A DNA stretch of 64,000 bases from positions 1 through 64,000 of the forward strand of contig JBAZNU010000005.1 of assembly GCA_041649015.1 (NCBI GenBank), in the 5' to 3' direction. Source of the DNA: Ignavibacteria bacterium. Its GTDB lineage: Bacteria; Bacteroidota; Ignavibacteria; Tepidaquicellales; Tepidaquicellaceae. Shown one piece after another: positions 7,437 to 17,067 of this stretch (positions are counted from its first letter, which is position 1; the number at the start of each line of letters is the position of its first letter). The notes beneath the pieces are model-generated. The model was not told the origin of the DNA and did no database searches. It was given only the letters and a program-made list of their open reading frames with translations. The translations under genes and the position numbers were made by a program.

Positions 7437-8384
7437 ATGGCTTATCCTATTGAAAGGAAATTAGTTGTCGCTGTATCATCAAACGCTCTTTTTGATTTAG
7501 AAAAAGAAGACGAAATATTTCAAAAAGAGGGTCTGCAAGCTTATAAAGCGTATCAATACGAAAATAAGCATGTTAAGTTAAATAAAGGACTAGCATTCCC
7601 GTTTATTAAAAGATTCCTTCACATAAATAAAGTTTATTCAGATAAAGAACCAGTTGAGGTAGTTCTTTTATCGAAAAATAGTCCAGAAATTGGAATAAGA
7701 ATATTTAATGCTATAAAGGAATATGATCTAAACATAACTAGGGCAGCTTTCACATCAGGTGAATCACCATATAAATATATTCCTGCTTACAACATTTCGC
7801 TTTTCCTATCAGTTAATGAAAAGGATGTATTAAATGCTATTGAAGCTAATTATGCTGCAGGAAGAATTTTAAAAACAAACATTAAAGATGATGATGATTT
7901 AGAATTGCGAGTTGCTTTTGACTTTGACGGTGTAATAGCTGATGATGAAGCAGAAAAAGTTTATGCCGAATCTAAACAATTAGAAATATACTACGAGTAT
8001 GAAACTAAACATAGGCAAGAAGCACTTAACCCGGGACCATTAGGTGATTTTTTCCGAAAACTATCTTATTTTCAAAAAATGGAATCTAAGAAAGCAGAAA
8101 ATGATTTAACTTATAAAAAGATTTTAAAAACTGCAATCATTACAGCAAGAAATGCACCTGCACATGAAAGAGCAATCAACACGTTGAAAGAATGGAAAGT
8201 TGAAGTTGATGAAATGTTTTTGCTTGGAGGAATTGAAAAGAAAAGAATTCTGGAAGTGATGAAACCGCATTTGTTTTTTGATGACCAATTAACTCATTTA
8301 GACCCAAAACTTGAAAATATTCCTTTGGTTCATATTCCTTTTGGTATTCAAAACAAATCGATAGAGATAAAGAATAAAAATTAG
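7437..8384 (+). CDS. Cytosolic 5'-nucleotidase (NT5C1/cN-I-like)
   Basis: 315 residues resembling the 5'-nucleotidase family of cN-I enzymes. Residues 75-90 (VVLLSKNSPEIGIRIF) and 102-125 form the conserved N-terminal block. FDFDGVIADD (161-170) carries the HAD-type nucleophile and acid aspartates (D162, D164). ITAR and the LFFDDQ stretch near the C-terminus complete the phosphohydrolase motifs. The family hydrolyses nucleoside monophosphates, classically AMP or deoxynucleotides. The protein is soluble. It is the first rightward gene, 182 bp ahead of the type III methyltransferase. That suggests, without proving, a role in the same defence island, for example altering nucleotide pools. It may also be an unrelated housekeeping gene. 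Confidence 0.8.
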   Translation: MAYPIERKLVVAVSSNALFDLEKEDEIFQKEGLQAYKAYQYENKHVKLNKGLAFPFIKRFLHINKVYSDKEPVEVVLLSKNSPEIGIRIFNAIKEYDLNITRAAFTSGESPYKYIPAYNISLFLSVNEKDVLNAIEANYAAGRILKTNIKDDDDLELRVAFDFDGVIADDEAEKVYAESKQLEIYYEYETKHRQEALNPGPLGDFFRKLSYFQKMESKKAENDLTYKKILKTAIITARNAPAHERAINTLKEWKVEVDEMFLLGGIEKKRILEVMKPHLFFDDQLTHLDPKLENIPLVHIPFGIQNKSIEIKNKN

Positions 8385-8566
8385 CATTTTAATTTAACGA
8401 ATAAGAAATTTATAATAAATAAATTATCATCAAATGATAATATTTGTATTGAATAATTTTGTAATTTTGTAATAAAGTCAGAAATGTATGATTTTATTTT
8501 TTATTGTTTTTAAAAAAGAATAATACTAATTTATTAAAATAGTGCTAAACAGAAAATTTATATATT

Positions 8567-10600
8567 ATGAAATTATTTGAGATTTTAGAAAAGCAGTTAA
8601 AAAGTGAACCGAATTTTGTTTCTGATAGCGGAGAACTTAAAAAGTGGGTTGTTATCACCAAGGCTCAAAACTTCGATGAAGATTTAATTTCTTTATTGCT
8701 CGAAGATAAAGAATTAAAAGAAAAGTTCTTTCTTAAAGTAAAAGGTGCTTTAGTCTTTAATCTATCCTTGTTCATACAGTTTTTCGAACAAAAGAACTAT
8801 TTAAATGATAGTTATACCGCATACAAAAACAAAGTCGGTTTAAACATAGACGGTAAATACATAAAACAAAATAACGATGTGTCTCTCGTCTGGCCATACA
8901 AAGATTGTATTCTTGAAGGCGGTCAATCTCGAGAAGAAGATAAACGCGATGAAATATTTTTTAATGAGGTTCTCGCTCAGGATGAAATAAATCAACTTCT
9001 TAATCCAAAAATATTGACCAATGTAAAATTTATTACGTCGTCTAAAGAAATACCTTTTGATATAAAGGAAAAGAATTTTTGGAAATTATCAAGCAATTAT
9101 TTAATAAATGGAAATAATTTACTCGTTTCAAGTTCGCTTTCGCATGTATTTCGTAACAGAATAAAACTAATTTATTTAGATCCTCCTTATAATACACCGG
9201 GGGAGGCTAATACCTTTAGTTATAATAATTCTTTCAATCATTCTACTTGGCTTACATTTATGAAAAATAGGATTGAAATTGCTAGTGATTTAGTTTCGGA
9301 TGATGGATTTATTTGTCTAGCTATTGATGATGTTGAATATGCCTATCTTAAAGTTATGTGCGATGATATCTTGGGACGTGATAATTTCTTAGCAACTGTT
9401 GTCGTTCAAATTAAAAAAGAAGGTAGGACTGACAGTGAATTTTTCGCAACATCACATGATTATTGTCTATTTTATTGCAAAGATAAAAACAAAGCAAAAT
9501 TAAACAAATTATATATTTCTGAAGAAAAATCTCGAAAATGGAAAGAAAACGATAGTACTGGCAGGTTTTATTGGCGGGATTTTGTTAGAACTGGTGGAAA
9601 TTCTACACCTATAGCTAGACCAAACCAAGATTATATAATTTACTATTCACAAAATAAAAAGGAGATTATTGGTGTAGGTGGTTTCAGTGAGAAACCTCCT
9701 GAAGATCTTTATTATTCAAATAAAGTTTTCATAATCGATAATGATGGTCAATTGCAAGAAATATCTAATGAAGAGTTTTGTAAGGTTAATAAAGATATAA
9801 TTGAATATTATCCTAAAGGAAGTAAAGGAGAGCGTCAGGTTTGGAGATGGTCTGATAGAGAAAAAGTTTTGTGGGCTGCAAAACTGGGCGAAATAAATTT
9901 GATAGACAATAAGATTAAAATTAAAGACCGTATTCGTCAAGGTTCAAAACCAACAACTACATGGTACGATAGCGATTTTAATGCAACATCACATGGAACT
10001 CTTTTATTGAAAAAATTATTTAATGGTAAAAAGGTATTCTCTTATCCAAAATCTCTATATACAATGATCGATATTGTGCAAATTACTACTAATTCTGATT
10101 CGGAAGATATTGTTCTGGATATGTTTGGTGGTAGTGCCACAACAGCGCAAGCCGTAAATAGAGTTAATGAATTTGATAATGGAAATAGATCTTTTATTAT
10201 CATTGAACAAATGGATTATATTCATAACGCTACGTTACCTAGAATCAAAAAATGCTTAAACAAAGTAAATGATGATTCGTTTGTTTATCTCGAACTTAAA
10301 AAATACAATCATCACTTTATCGAACAAATCGAAAAAGCAAAATCCACTAAAGCACTTCTCATAATTTGGGAAGATATGAAATCTAAATCTTTCCTAAACT
10401 ACAACGTTGATATTAAGAAACACGATGAACACATTAATGAATTTAAATCACTTTCTTTAGAGGAACAAAAACAACATTTGCTCGAAATTCTCGATAAAAA
10501 TCAGTTATACGTCAATATATCTTCAATGGATGACAAAGATTTCAAAGTCACTCCCGAAGAAAAGAAAGTAACAATAGAATTTTACAACCTTAATAAATAG
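8567..10600 (+). CDS. mod: Type III restriction-modification methyltransferase (Mod)
   Basis: 677 residues. The catalytic DPPY motif is at 205-208 (within LIYLDPPYNT). The AdoMet-binding motif I follows much later, near residue 518 (DMFGGSATTAQ). This order, motif IV before motif I, marks a beta-class adenine-N6 methyltransferase such as EcoP1I/EcoP15I Mod. The roughly 300 residues between the motifs should hold the target recognition domain. Mod provides sequence specificity and methylates one strand of the site. The neighbouring Res starts 3 nt after the Mod stop, so the two are translationally close and form the expected complex. It is AT-rich compared with the core genes, consistent with horizontal transfer. 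Confidence 0.93.
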   Translation: MKLFEILEKQLKSEPNFVSDSGELKKWVVITKAQNFDEDLISLLLEDKELKEKFFLKVKGALVFNLSLFIQFFEQKNYLNDSYTAYKNKVGLNIDGKYIKQNNDVSLVWPYKDCILEGGQSREEDKRDEIFFNEVLAQDEINQLLNPKILTNVKFITSSKEIPFDIKEKNFWKLSSNYLINGNNLLVSSSLSHVFRNRIKLIYLDPPYNTPGEANTFSYNNSFNHSTWLTFMKNRIEIASDLVSDDGFICLAIDDVEYAYLKVMCDDILGRDNFLATVVVQIKKEGRTDSEFFATSHDYCLFYCKDKNKAKLNKLYISEEKSRKWKENDSTGRFYWRDFVRTGGNSTPIARPNQDYIIYYSQNKKEIIGVGGFSEKPPEDLYYSNKVFIIDNDGQLQEISNEEFCKVNKDIIEYYPKGSKGERQVWRWSDREKVLWAAKLGEINLIDNKIKIKDRIRQGSKPTTTWYDSDFNATSHGTLLLKKLFNGKKVFSYPKSLYTMIDIVQITTNSDSEDIVLDMFGGSATTAQAVNRVNEFDNGNRSFIIIEQMDYIHNATLPRIKKCLNKVNDDSFVYLELKKYNHHFIEQIEKAKSTKALLIIWEDMKSKSFLNYNVDIKKHDEHINEFKSLSLEEQKQHLLEILDKNQLYVNISSMDDKDFKVTPEEKKVTIEFYNLNK

Positions 10601-10603
10601 TGT

Positions 10604-13159
10604 ATGCCATTTTTATATGAAAGTTTCGATACGTTAACTAAATTTGGTGCCATACCTAATATAAAATTTGCAACAATTGAAGATAATTTATCACCCTGTT
10701 TTCCTATAAGAGAATATCAGATAAAATCATTCGCAAGGTTTGATTATTTTTTAAAATCTAACTTTGACGGCAAACAACACACTCCTTATCATTTGTTGTA
10801 TAATATGGCAACAGGAAGCGGTAAAACACTTGTTATGGCTGGTCTTATGCTTTACCTCTACGAAAAAGGTTATCGCAACTTTATTTTCTTTGTTAACTCA
10901 ACAAATATTATTAAAAAGACGAAAGACAATTTTCTTAATTCACAGGCTTCAAAATATTTATTCAGCAATAAAATTGTTATCAATGGCCAAGAAGTTCATA
11001 TTAAAGAAACTGTCACTTTCGAAAGTGCTGACACCAAAAACATAAACATTAAATTCACGACTATTCAGCAGTTGCACATCGACTTAAACAATACCAAAGA
11101 AAACTGTGTTACTTATGAAGATTTCAAAGACAAAAAGATTGTTCTCATAGCTGATGAAGCTCACCATCTAAGTTCAGCAACCAGAAACAACAACGAACTG
11201 TTTGGAAGTTGGGAAGGTACAGTGCTTGAAATATTAAAACAGAATCACGAAAATATTCTTCTTGAATTTACCGCCACTATTGACTACGGAAATCCTGAAA
11301 TTGCCCGGAAATATGAAAACAAAATTATTTTCAAATATGATTTAGCACAATTTCGTATTGACGGTTTTTCAAAAGAAATTAATCTTATCCGTTCAGAATT
11401 TGACGAGCAGGAACGTATAATTCAGGCATTAATATTAAACCTGTACCGTCAGGAACTCGCAGCATCCAAAAATATAAATTTAAAACCGGTTATTCTTTTT
11501 AAAGCAAAGCGAACAATAAAAGAATCTGAAAAGAATAAAGAAAATTTTCATAATCTTATAGATGCGTTGTCAGGCAAAAGAATTGATGGAATCAGAAAAT
11601 CTTCAACTGTTTCTGTTATTCAAAAAGCATTTGCCTTTTTTAACTTAATGCATATTTCATCTTCGCAAATTTCTAACCTCTTAAAATCAAATTTCAAATA
11701 TGAAAATTGTATTAGTGCAAATAACGACGAGGAAGCAGAACAAAATCAAATTAGTTTAAACACTCTTGAAGACGAGAAAAACCCCCTTCGTGCAGTTTTT
11801 GCAGTTCAAAAATTAAATGAAGGTTGGGACGTCTTAAATCTTTTTGATATTGTTCGTCTGTACGAAGGTCAAAACACTGGCGGAACAAACACAACTGTTG
11901 GAGCAACAACTATGTCAGAAGCTCAATTAATCGGTAGAGGCGCGAGATATTTTCCTTTTGCCTTAGAAGAAGGTCAGGACAAATTCACAAGAAAGTATGA
12001 TAATGAAATAGATAATGATTTGAAAATTCTTGAAGAATTATACTATCATACTAAAGAAGATAATAGATATATTTCTGAACTGAAAAGAGCATTGGTTGAA
12101 ACCGGTATTTACGAAGATGACCTTGAAACAAAACATCTTACTTTAAAACTCGATTTTCAAAAAACAGATTTTTATAAAAAAGGCAAAGTTGTATATAATA
12201 AGAAGATTGAAAAAAGTTATGACAACGTAAAATCATTTTCTGACCTTGGTGTCTCATTAAGAAACTACGTTCATGCACTCTCTTCAGGGAAAGGTAAAGT
12301 TACTGGTGTGTTTGAAACTGCAGATGTAACTCCATTAGAACAAATTGAAAGTAAAGACATCAAACTCTCTGGTATTCCTAAACACATTATCAGATACGCT
12401 CTATCTCAAAACCCTTACTTTTATTTCGATAACATATCAAAATATTTCAAACATCTTGAATCTATATCAAACTTCATTGAAAACACTGATTATTTAAGCG
12501 GCTTAGAAATCACTTTCAAAGGTTCAAAAGCAAGACTTACACAAATATCAAATTCCGACTTTTTGTATGCGATTCAAGGTTTGTTAAAATCAATAGAAAC
12601 TGAAATTAAGGATAATTTAACTGAATACGAAGGCTCTGAATACATAAATGATTACATACATAAAGTTTTCACAAATAAAGATATTAGAGTCAAAAAAGAT
12701 AGTGAAAAATCTAAAGGTCAGGAACACGTAGTCGCAGATAAACCCTGGTATGTTTACAATGCAAACTACGGAACGTCCGAGGAAAAATCATTTGTAGAAC
12801 TATTCGCAAGACGTTTTGAAAGCATTAGTAAGAAATTTAAAAACATATATTTGATTCGTAATGAAAGAGAACTAAAAATATTTGATAAACTCGGCAGAGC
12901 ATTCGAGCCCGATTTCCTGTTATTCGCAAAACAGAAAAAAGGAAAAGAACTAACCTATCAGGTTTTCATAGAGCCAAAAGGCACATATATAGTTGGAAAT
13001 GACAAATGGAAAGAAAATTTCCTTGAAGAAATAAGAAAAGAACAAAAGACATTAAAAATAGAAACCGATAATTATTTAATAACAGGAGTCCCGTTCTATA
13101 ACTACGATAATGAAAACGAATTTAAGCGATCACTCGAAGAAGTTCTCAACATAAAATAA
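10604..13159 (+). CDS. res: Type III restriction enzyme, helicase/nuclease subunit (Res)
   Basis: 851 residues. It is an SF2 helicase with Walker A ATGSGKT (69-75), a DEAH box (184-187, ADEAHHL) and motif VI-like QLIGRGARYFP (441-451). The C-terminal nuclease has the PD-(D/E)XK pattern: EPDFLLF near residue 767, then FIEPKGTY near 790. It uses ATP to signal along DNA between unmethylated sites and cleaves together with Mod. All catalytic motifs are present and no frame disruption is seen, so the system looks intact. It is followed after 13 nt by the DUF2971 gene. Confidence 0.93.
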   Translation: MPFLYESFDTLTKFGAIPNIKFATIEDNLSPCFPIREYQIKSFARFDYFLKSNFDGKQHTPYHLLYNMATGSGKTLVMAGLMLYLYEKGYRNFIFFVNSTNIIKKTKDNFLNSQASKYLFSNKIVINGQEVHIKETVTFESADTKNINIKFTTIQQLHIDLNNTKENCVTYEDFKDKKIVLIADEAHHLSSATRNNNELFGSWEGTVLEILKQNHENILLEFTATIDYGNPEIARKYENKIIFKYDLAQFRIDGFSKEINLIRSEFDEQERIIQALILNLYRQELAASKNINLKPVILFKAKRTIKESEKNKENFHNLIDALSGKRIDGIRKSSTVSVIQKAFAFFNLMHISSSQISNLLKSNFKYENCISANNDEEAEQNQISLNTLEDEKNPLRAVFAVQKLNEGWDVLNLFDIVRLYEGQNTGGTNTTVGATTMSEAQLIGRGARYFPFALEEGQDKFTRKYDNEIDNDLKILEELYYHTKEDNRYISELKRALVETGIYEDDLETKHLTLKLDFQKTDFYKKGKVVYNKKIEKSYDNVKSFSDLGVSLRNYVHALSSGKGKVTGVFETADVTPLEQIESKDIKLSGIPKHIIRYALSQNPYFYFDNISKYFKHLESISNFIENTDYLSGLEITFKGSKARLTQISNSDFLYAIQGLLKSIETEIKDNLTEYEGSEYINDYIHKVFTNKDIRVKKDSEKSKGQEHVVADKPWYVYNANYGTSEEKSFVELFARRFESISKKFKNIYLIRNERELKIFDKLGRAFEPDFLLFAKQKKGKELTYQVFIEPKGTYIVGNDKWKENFLEEIRKEQKTLKIETDNYLITGVPFYNYDNENEFKRSLEEVLNIK

Positions 13160-13172
13160 TTTATTTGCTGAT

Positions 13173-14006
13173 ATGCCTTACAAAGAACATATATTATTTA
13201 CCGATCCTGAAGAAACAACGATACTATGGCGATATATGGATTTTACTAAATTCGTTTCATTATTAGATTCAAAATCTTTGTTTTTCCCAAGTGCAAAAAA
13301 GTTACAAAAAATTGACCCATGGGAAGGGTCGGAGTTGAAGAACGAATTAGATTATGATTTGAGAAATGAACTTAGGATTTGGAATAAATCTAAAAATGAT
13401 AATCAGAATATTATACAATCAGATTTTGAACATCTGAAAGAATGTGCGAAAGGATGGGAAAATGGATATGAACATCAATGTAACATTAATTTTATTAGTT
13501 GTTGGCATTATAATCAAACCGAGTCTGCTGCAATGTGGAGATTATATTTGAAAAGTAATGAAGGATTGTGTATTAGAACGGATATTGAATCGTTTAAAAA
13601 GTCTTTTCATAATTCAAAGGAAAATATTTTTATTGGAAAAGTCAGATATAAGGATTATGAGAATGATATATATTATTCTGATTATGATATGTCAAAAGTA
13701 GGTTTTGCGGGTGCAAATATGTTTCTTCCTTTTATTCATAAAAGAAAGATTTATGAACATGAAAAAGAATATCGAGCAATAGCTTTTATAATAGACGATT
13801 CATGGAAAGATAAAAATGGTATATTAGTAAATGTTGATTTAAACGTGCTGATAAAGGAGATTATTGTTGCTCCATCTAGTCAAAAATGGTTTAAAGATAT
13901 TATACAATCAATTATTCTAAAATATGGATATGATTTTAAATTATCAAATTCTATAGTTGATGATACTCCTTATAGTTATGATTTATCAGTTTATGCGAAC
14001 AAATAA
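13173..14006 (+). CDS. DUF2971 family protein
   Basis: 277 residues. The N-terminus (LWRYMDFTKFVSLLDSK, then LFFPSAKKL and DPWEG) and the central SCWHYNQTESAAMWRLY block are typical of DUF2971, a family of unknown biochemical function often found near restriction or abortive-infection genes. HEKEYRAIAF near residue 205 is another family block. There is no signal peptide or membrane helix. It lies 13 nt downstream of res and is very likely cotranscribed, so it may be an accessory factor of the restriction island. Confidence 0.8.
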   Translation: MPYKEHILFTDPEETTILWRYMDFTKFVSLLDSKSLFFPSAKKLQKIDPWEGSELKNELDYDLRNELRIWNKSKNDNQNIIQSDFEHLKECAKGWENGYEHQCNINFISCWHYNQTESAAMWRLYLKSNEGLCIRTDIESFKKSFHNSKENIFIGKVRYKDYENDIYYSDYDMSKVGFAGANMFLPFIHKRKIYEHEKEYRAIAFIIDDSWKDKNGILVNVDLNVLIKEIIVAPSSQKWFKDIIQSIILKYGYDFKLSNSIVDDTPYSYDLSVYANK

Positions 14007-14089
14007 TTTCTATAGAGAATAAAACAAATAATGACTAACTCCTTCAGCATGTATTAAAATTTGTTATCGTAAAATAAAATCATATTGTC

Positions 14090-14806
14090 ATGAGAAAAAT
14101 CAGAAAATCACGATCTGAAATAGAAAAAGAAGTTCAGGCTATTTTCAGGAATCGCAAACCTGCTAACGAAATTATTCTCAATATCGAAGAGTATCTTGGT
14201 AAAGTAACTCACAAAGAATTAATAAATTGTGATGAAATATTAAGTATAATTTATGATGAGGTTCATGAATATGATGAAAAAATGGGTACGAAACTTTTGA
14301 ATAATAAAAAGATAAAACTCATCCTAGAACCTATTTTTCAGGGAATAAAAGAATATGAAGAAATTATTACGGAATCTCCCGACTTTGATATTGATTGCCC
14401 TGTTCAGGCTCTTATTGCAACAATGTATTTTGTTTGTGATGAATTTAAAGAATTGCGTCGTCATCGATACCCCACCATAGAACTCGGGGAAGAACTTTCT
14501 AAAGAAAATAAAAGTTTCAAAAATCTTTATTCATTTTTGTTGAAAAATAAGGAGTCAGCTCAATTAATATCAGATTTTAGCGACCAGAATACACGTTACG
14601 TCATAAAAAATTTAATTATTGACAATATTATTCCACTTCAGGCAATACTAATGTATTTTGATGATACAATAAACATTAAGCAAAATACTGAATTATTTTA
14701 TAGAATGTTGGAGAAAACATTTTCGCGTCAGTCTATACAGGCTTGTATACTTGATAATATCGATGATATTAGCGGGGGTAAATTTTCGGTACCCTATGAA
14801 TATTGA
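14090..14806 (+). CDS. Hypothetical helical protein
   Basis: 238 residues, not recognised. The sequence is rich in Glu, Lys and Ile with few prolines or glycines and looks mostly alpha-helical. It has no signal peptide, membrane segment or known motif. It follows the DUF2971 gene by 83 nt in the same orientation and has the same AT-rich composition, so it probably belongs to the same transferred block. The start ATG at 14090 has no strong ribosome binding site. Confidence 0.6.
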   Translation: MRKIRKSRSEIEKEVQAIFRNRKPANEIILNIEEYLGKVTHKELINCDEILSIIYDEVHEYDEKMGTKLLNNKKIKLILEPIFQGIKEYEEIITESPDFDIDCPVQALIATMYFVCDEFKELRRHRYPTIELGEELSKENKSFKNLYSFLLKNKESAQLISDFSDQNTRYVIKNLIIDNIIPLQAILMYFDDTINIKQNTELFYRMLEKTFSRQSIQACILDNIDDISGGKFSVPYEY

Positions 14807-15362
14807 TATAGAATGAGTTCCTTCTGAAGAATTATATCCACTTAGTTCCCACCATTCCGTTAAAAAAATAATTGTCTTACGACAATTATCTATTCTTCGT
14901 AATTTGCATCAACTTTAAAAATTAAAAAAGTTGATGCGAGTGATACACAAAATAAATAGAAGTAGAAAATACGAAAGCAAAAAAAGAAGACGTAATGATT
15001 TATTTAAGCTCATAACACTTAACTTTCATAAAACCATAATACATAGCTTGTCTTTCAGCCATGTTCAGCCTTGTTTCAGCCTTTTTCAGCCATGTTTCAG
15101 CCTTAAATCAGCCTTACCGCCGCATGGTCTCTGCTTCTTCTCAGTGTCTTCTCGGCAACTAAAAAATTACACCTTTAAATATAGATTTTATAAACGGCTT
15201 ATGATCATAGCTAAATTCTATTCCGTCAGCGGAAGATGGGGGGAATTCCCGCGCTATACCGGGAAAAGCCCTCCGTGAGGCAGGATTATTCCGGAAAAAT
15301 TAATAAATATATCAAAAAATGAAAAACAATAAAAATATTAAGATGAAAGGATATAAAATATT
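14807..15362. other. intergenic region with phased ttcagcc repeats
   Basis: End of the AT-rich island. The open frame at 14931-15278 has no protein-like character and runs through repeats, so it is not accepted. Apart from the ttcagcc array, a small ttcccg/cgggaa inverted repeat near 15246-15265 is visible. No promoter for the gene at 15363 is clear. Confidence 0.6.
15054..15113. repeat. ttcagcc array with about 10.6-bp phasing
   Basis: Five ttcagcc words and one atcagcc start at 15054, 15064, 15075, 15085, 15096 and 15107. The spacings are 10, 11, 10, 11 and 11 bp, close to one turn of the DNA helix. Confidence 0.8.
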
Positions 15363-16049
15363 ATGGCTAAAGTAAGAGATCAACATGTTGGCGTTCTCCA
15401 GGGAAAACTTGGACCGCAGGTTTTTAAACTTCTTAGAGGAAACCACTTCGCGGCAAGGCTTCCACGTCTGAGCAGTAAGGAGCCGAAACAGTATGTGTTA
15501 AACCAAAGATTGAGATTTGGGCTTACCGCCCGATTTTCTGAAGCTGTACATCAGGTCCCGGGTCTGAATGAGATCTGGGATTTGGCAACACCGAATTCTA
15601 TGTCACCTTTTAATGGTATTTTCAAGCACAATTATAAGAATGTTATTCCAACTGACGTTCTTGATTCTGCAACGATTGTACCTTTAACGGATGGATTTGG
15701 CGTTACAACATCTGATGTCACAATTGACGGAGAGACGGTAACAGTCGCAATCGACCCCATAGGCACGATTACAAGGATTGACACGAATATCGAGAAATTC
15801 ATAAGACTTGGTTATGTGATTAAATGTACTGATAAGAATGATGACAACTATGACAATATTATGTTTATCTCAGGGTTCTCAAGCAACGTTGTTCTGAACC
15901 TTGCAAATCCCCTGAGCTTTACTTCAATTATTTATGACAGCGACAGAGATATTTATTCAAAGTATGACACTCATCTGACGTACCTTGCTTTAATTACTCT
16001 GGACGCTGACGATAACCCCATTCATTTTTCGAAAGGCTTTACAACATAA
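15363..16049 (+). CDS. Conserved hypothetical protein, paralogue A of a tandem pair
   Basis: 228 residues. It shares its N-terminal half with the protein at 16309-16992. The common pattern is MA(K/R) at the start, G-x-L-x-G near residue 10, a V-(F/Y) pair, a G-(K/N) turn, R-x-RF near 50, then an IW pair and an FN pair. This layout is faintly reminiscent of the Bacteroidota DUF6266 family, but that is not a firm assignment. There is no signal peptide or membrane helix. The C-terminal half (residues 100-228) looks like beta-sandwich sequence. Function is unknown, and a structural or phage-derived role is only a guess. Confidence 0.65.
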   Translation: MAKVRDQHVGVLQGKLGPQVFKLLRGNHFAARLPRLSSKEPKQYVLNQRLRFGLTARFSEAVHQVPGLNEIWDLATPNSMSPFNGIFKHNYKNVIPTDVLDSATIVPLTDGFGVTTSDVTIDGETVTVAIDPIGTITRIDTNIEKFIRLGYVIKCTDKNDDNYDNIMFISGFSSNVVLNLANPLSFTSIIYDSDRDIYSKYDTHLTYLALITLDADDNPIHFSKGFTT

Positions 16050-16308
16050 CGAACTATGATTGGAAAAGATGAAATAATGATAAAGGTAATGAAGAAAATT
16101 CATCAAGAAAATAATCAGCGGTTTATGAACCGAAGAACTGCCAAATCTTTTTGGCGGATGCAATTTGAATCAGTACCGGAAAATTGTTTTGTCTCAATGT
16201 TTTTAACAGGGGGGACAGCTGACCCCCTGTTACTAACAAAATGCATTAACTCATCCGTTTGCGGTGAGAAATTACCAAATTCAAAATTTAAAACAAGGAA
16301 AATTAAAA

Positions 16309-16992
16309 ATGGCAAGATTTATTAGTCCCTTAGGAATACTTATCGGAGGATGCGGTGATTTTGTTTACAGAAATTTAAACGGTAAGACTGTAGTCTCACA
16401 TAGACCCGGACCGCAGAAGAAAAGCAATGACCCATTAGTGCTTGCAAGAAGGAATAGATTCAAGCTTGCAAATAAACTAAGCAGTGCGCTCGGTGGTATT
16501 CCAGCTGTGAAATGCATCTGGAATCAGTTCGGTATCAATAAACCTATCAGTGCCTTTAATAAAATGATGAAGGTTTTCTATCCGCACATCAGCGTCTGCG
16601 ATATTCATGAATCATTTCGTATGGGTCCTTCTTTTGGAAATATGTCTGTTGAGTCCCCGCGAATTAAGCTGGTGAAGAATAATCTCTCGGCAGAAGCACT
16701 GGTTGTAGATTCTGATTCCCGTCTTGAAAATTTATCTTACGTTCAGATTATAGTGCTGTTGTTTTTTAAGGAGCCGCAGGATAGCTGCCTTAATGAGTAT
16801 GAAATTGCTGCTCTCGCTTCAAAAGAAACTAAATATGTTGTAAACCAAACGATTAAATTTGATGCAGAGGTAACACCTGATAAAGCAAGATTTATTGAAG
16901 TGTATGATAAAAGAAAATTGTTTTATATGTTCGCCGGCTTTGATGATGACCATAACATAATCGGCTATTCAAATACTTTCAGTGATGTGTGA
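16309..16992 (+). CDS. Conserved hypothetical protein, paralogue B of a tandem pair
   Basis: 227 residues from the ATG at 16309. An in-frame start at 16264 would add 15 residues, but 16309 aligns with the start of paralogue A and has an AAGGAA ribosome binding site 8 nt upstream. It shares with A the pattern R-x-RFxLAxxLS (near 45-60), then IP, IW and FN. Its middle has a hydrophobic LSYVQIIVLLFF segment that is more likely a buried strand than a membrane helix. No function is recognised. The 259-bp gap after A contains only a weak frame (16056-16325). Confidence 0.65.
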   Translation: MARFISPLGILIGGCGDFVYRNLNGKTVVSHRPGPQKKSNDPLVLARRNRFKLANKLSSALGGIPAVKCIWNQFGINKPISAFNKMMKVFYPHISVCDIHESFRMGPSFGNMSVESPRIKLVKNNLSAEALVVDSDSRLENLSYVQIIVLLFFKEPQDSCLNEYEIAALASKETKYVVNQTIKFDAEVTPDKARFIEVYDKRKLFYMFAGFDDDHNIIGYSNTFSDV

Positions 16993-17036
16993 GGTTGCAG
17001 AGAGCGGTACAAAATACAGTAGTCAGCGAAATTCCT

Positions 17037-17067
17037 AAGCCTGATTAGTCCTGCACTAATCAGGCTT
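17037..17067. terminator. 12-bp perfect hairpin, possible terminator
   Basis: Stem aagcctgattag (17037-17048) pairs with ctaatcaggctt (17056-17067) around a 7-nt loop, 45 nt after the stop of the preceding gene. It is strong but lacks a T tract. Confidence 0.5.

Noticed and set aside
2728..15000. Complete prophage or integrative element
   Set aside because: No integrase, transposase, phage structural or conjugation genes are visible. The island is defence-like, but mobility genes are not seen.
14931..15278. 115-residue open frame
   Set aside because: It runs through the phased ttcagcc array, giving repeated FQPCFSL-type sequence; no support as a protein.
16056..16325. 89-residue open frame between the two paralogues
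   Set aside because: It overlaps the start region of paralogue B and has no recognisable features. A remnant is possible but cannot be shown.
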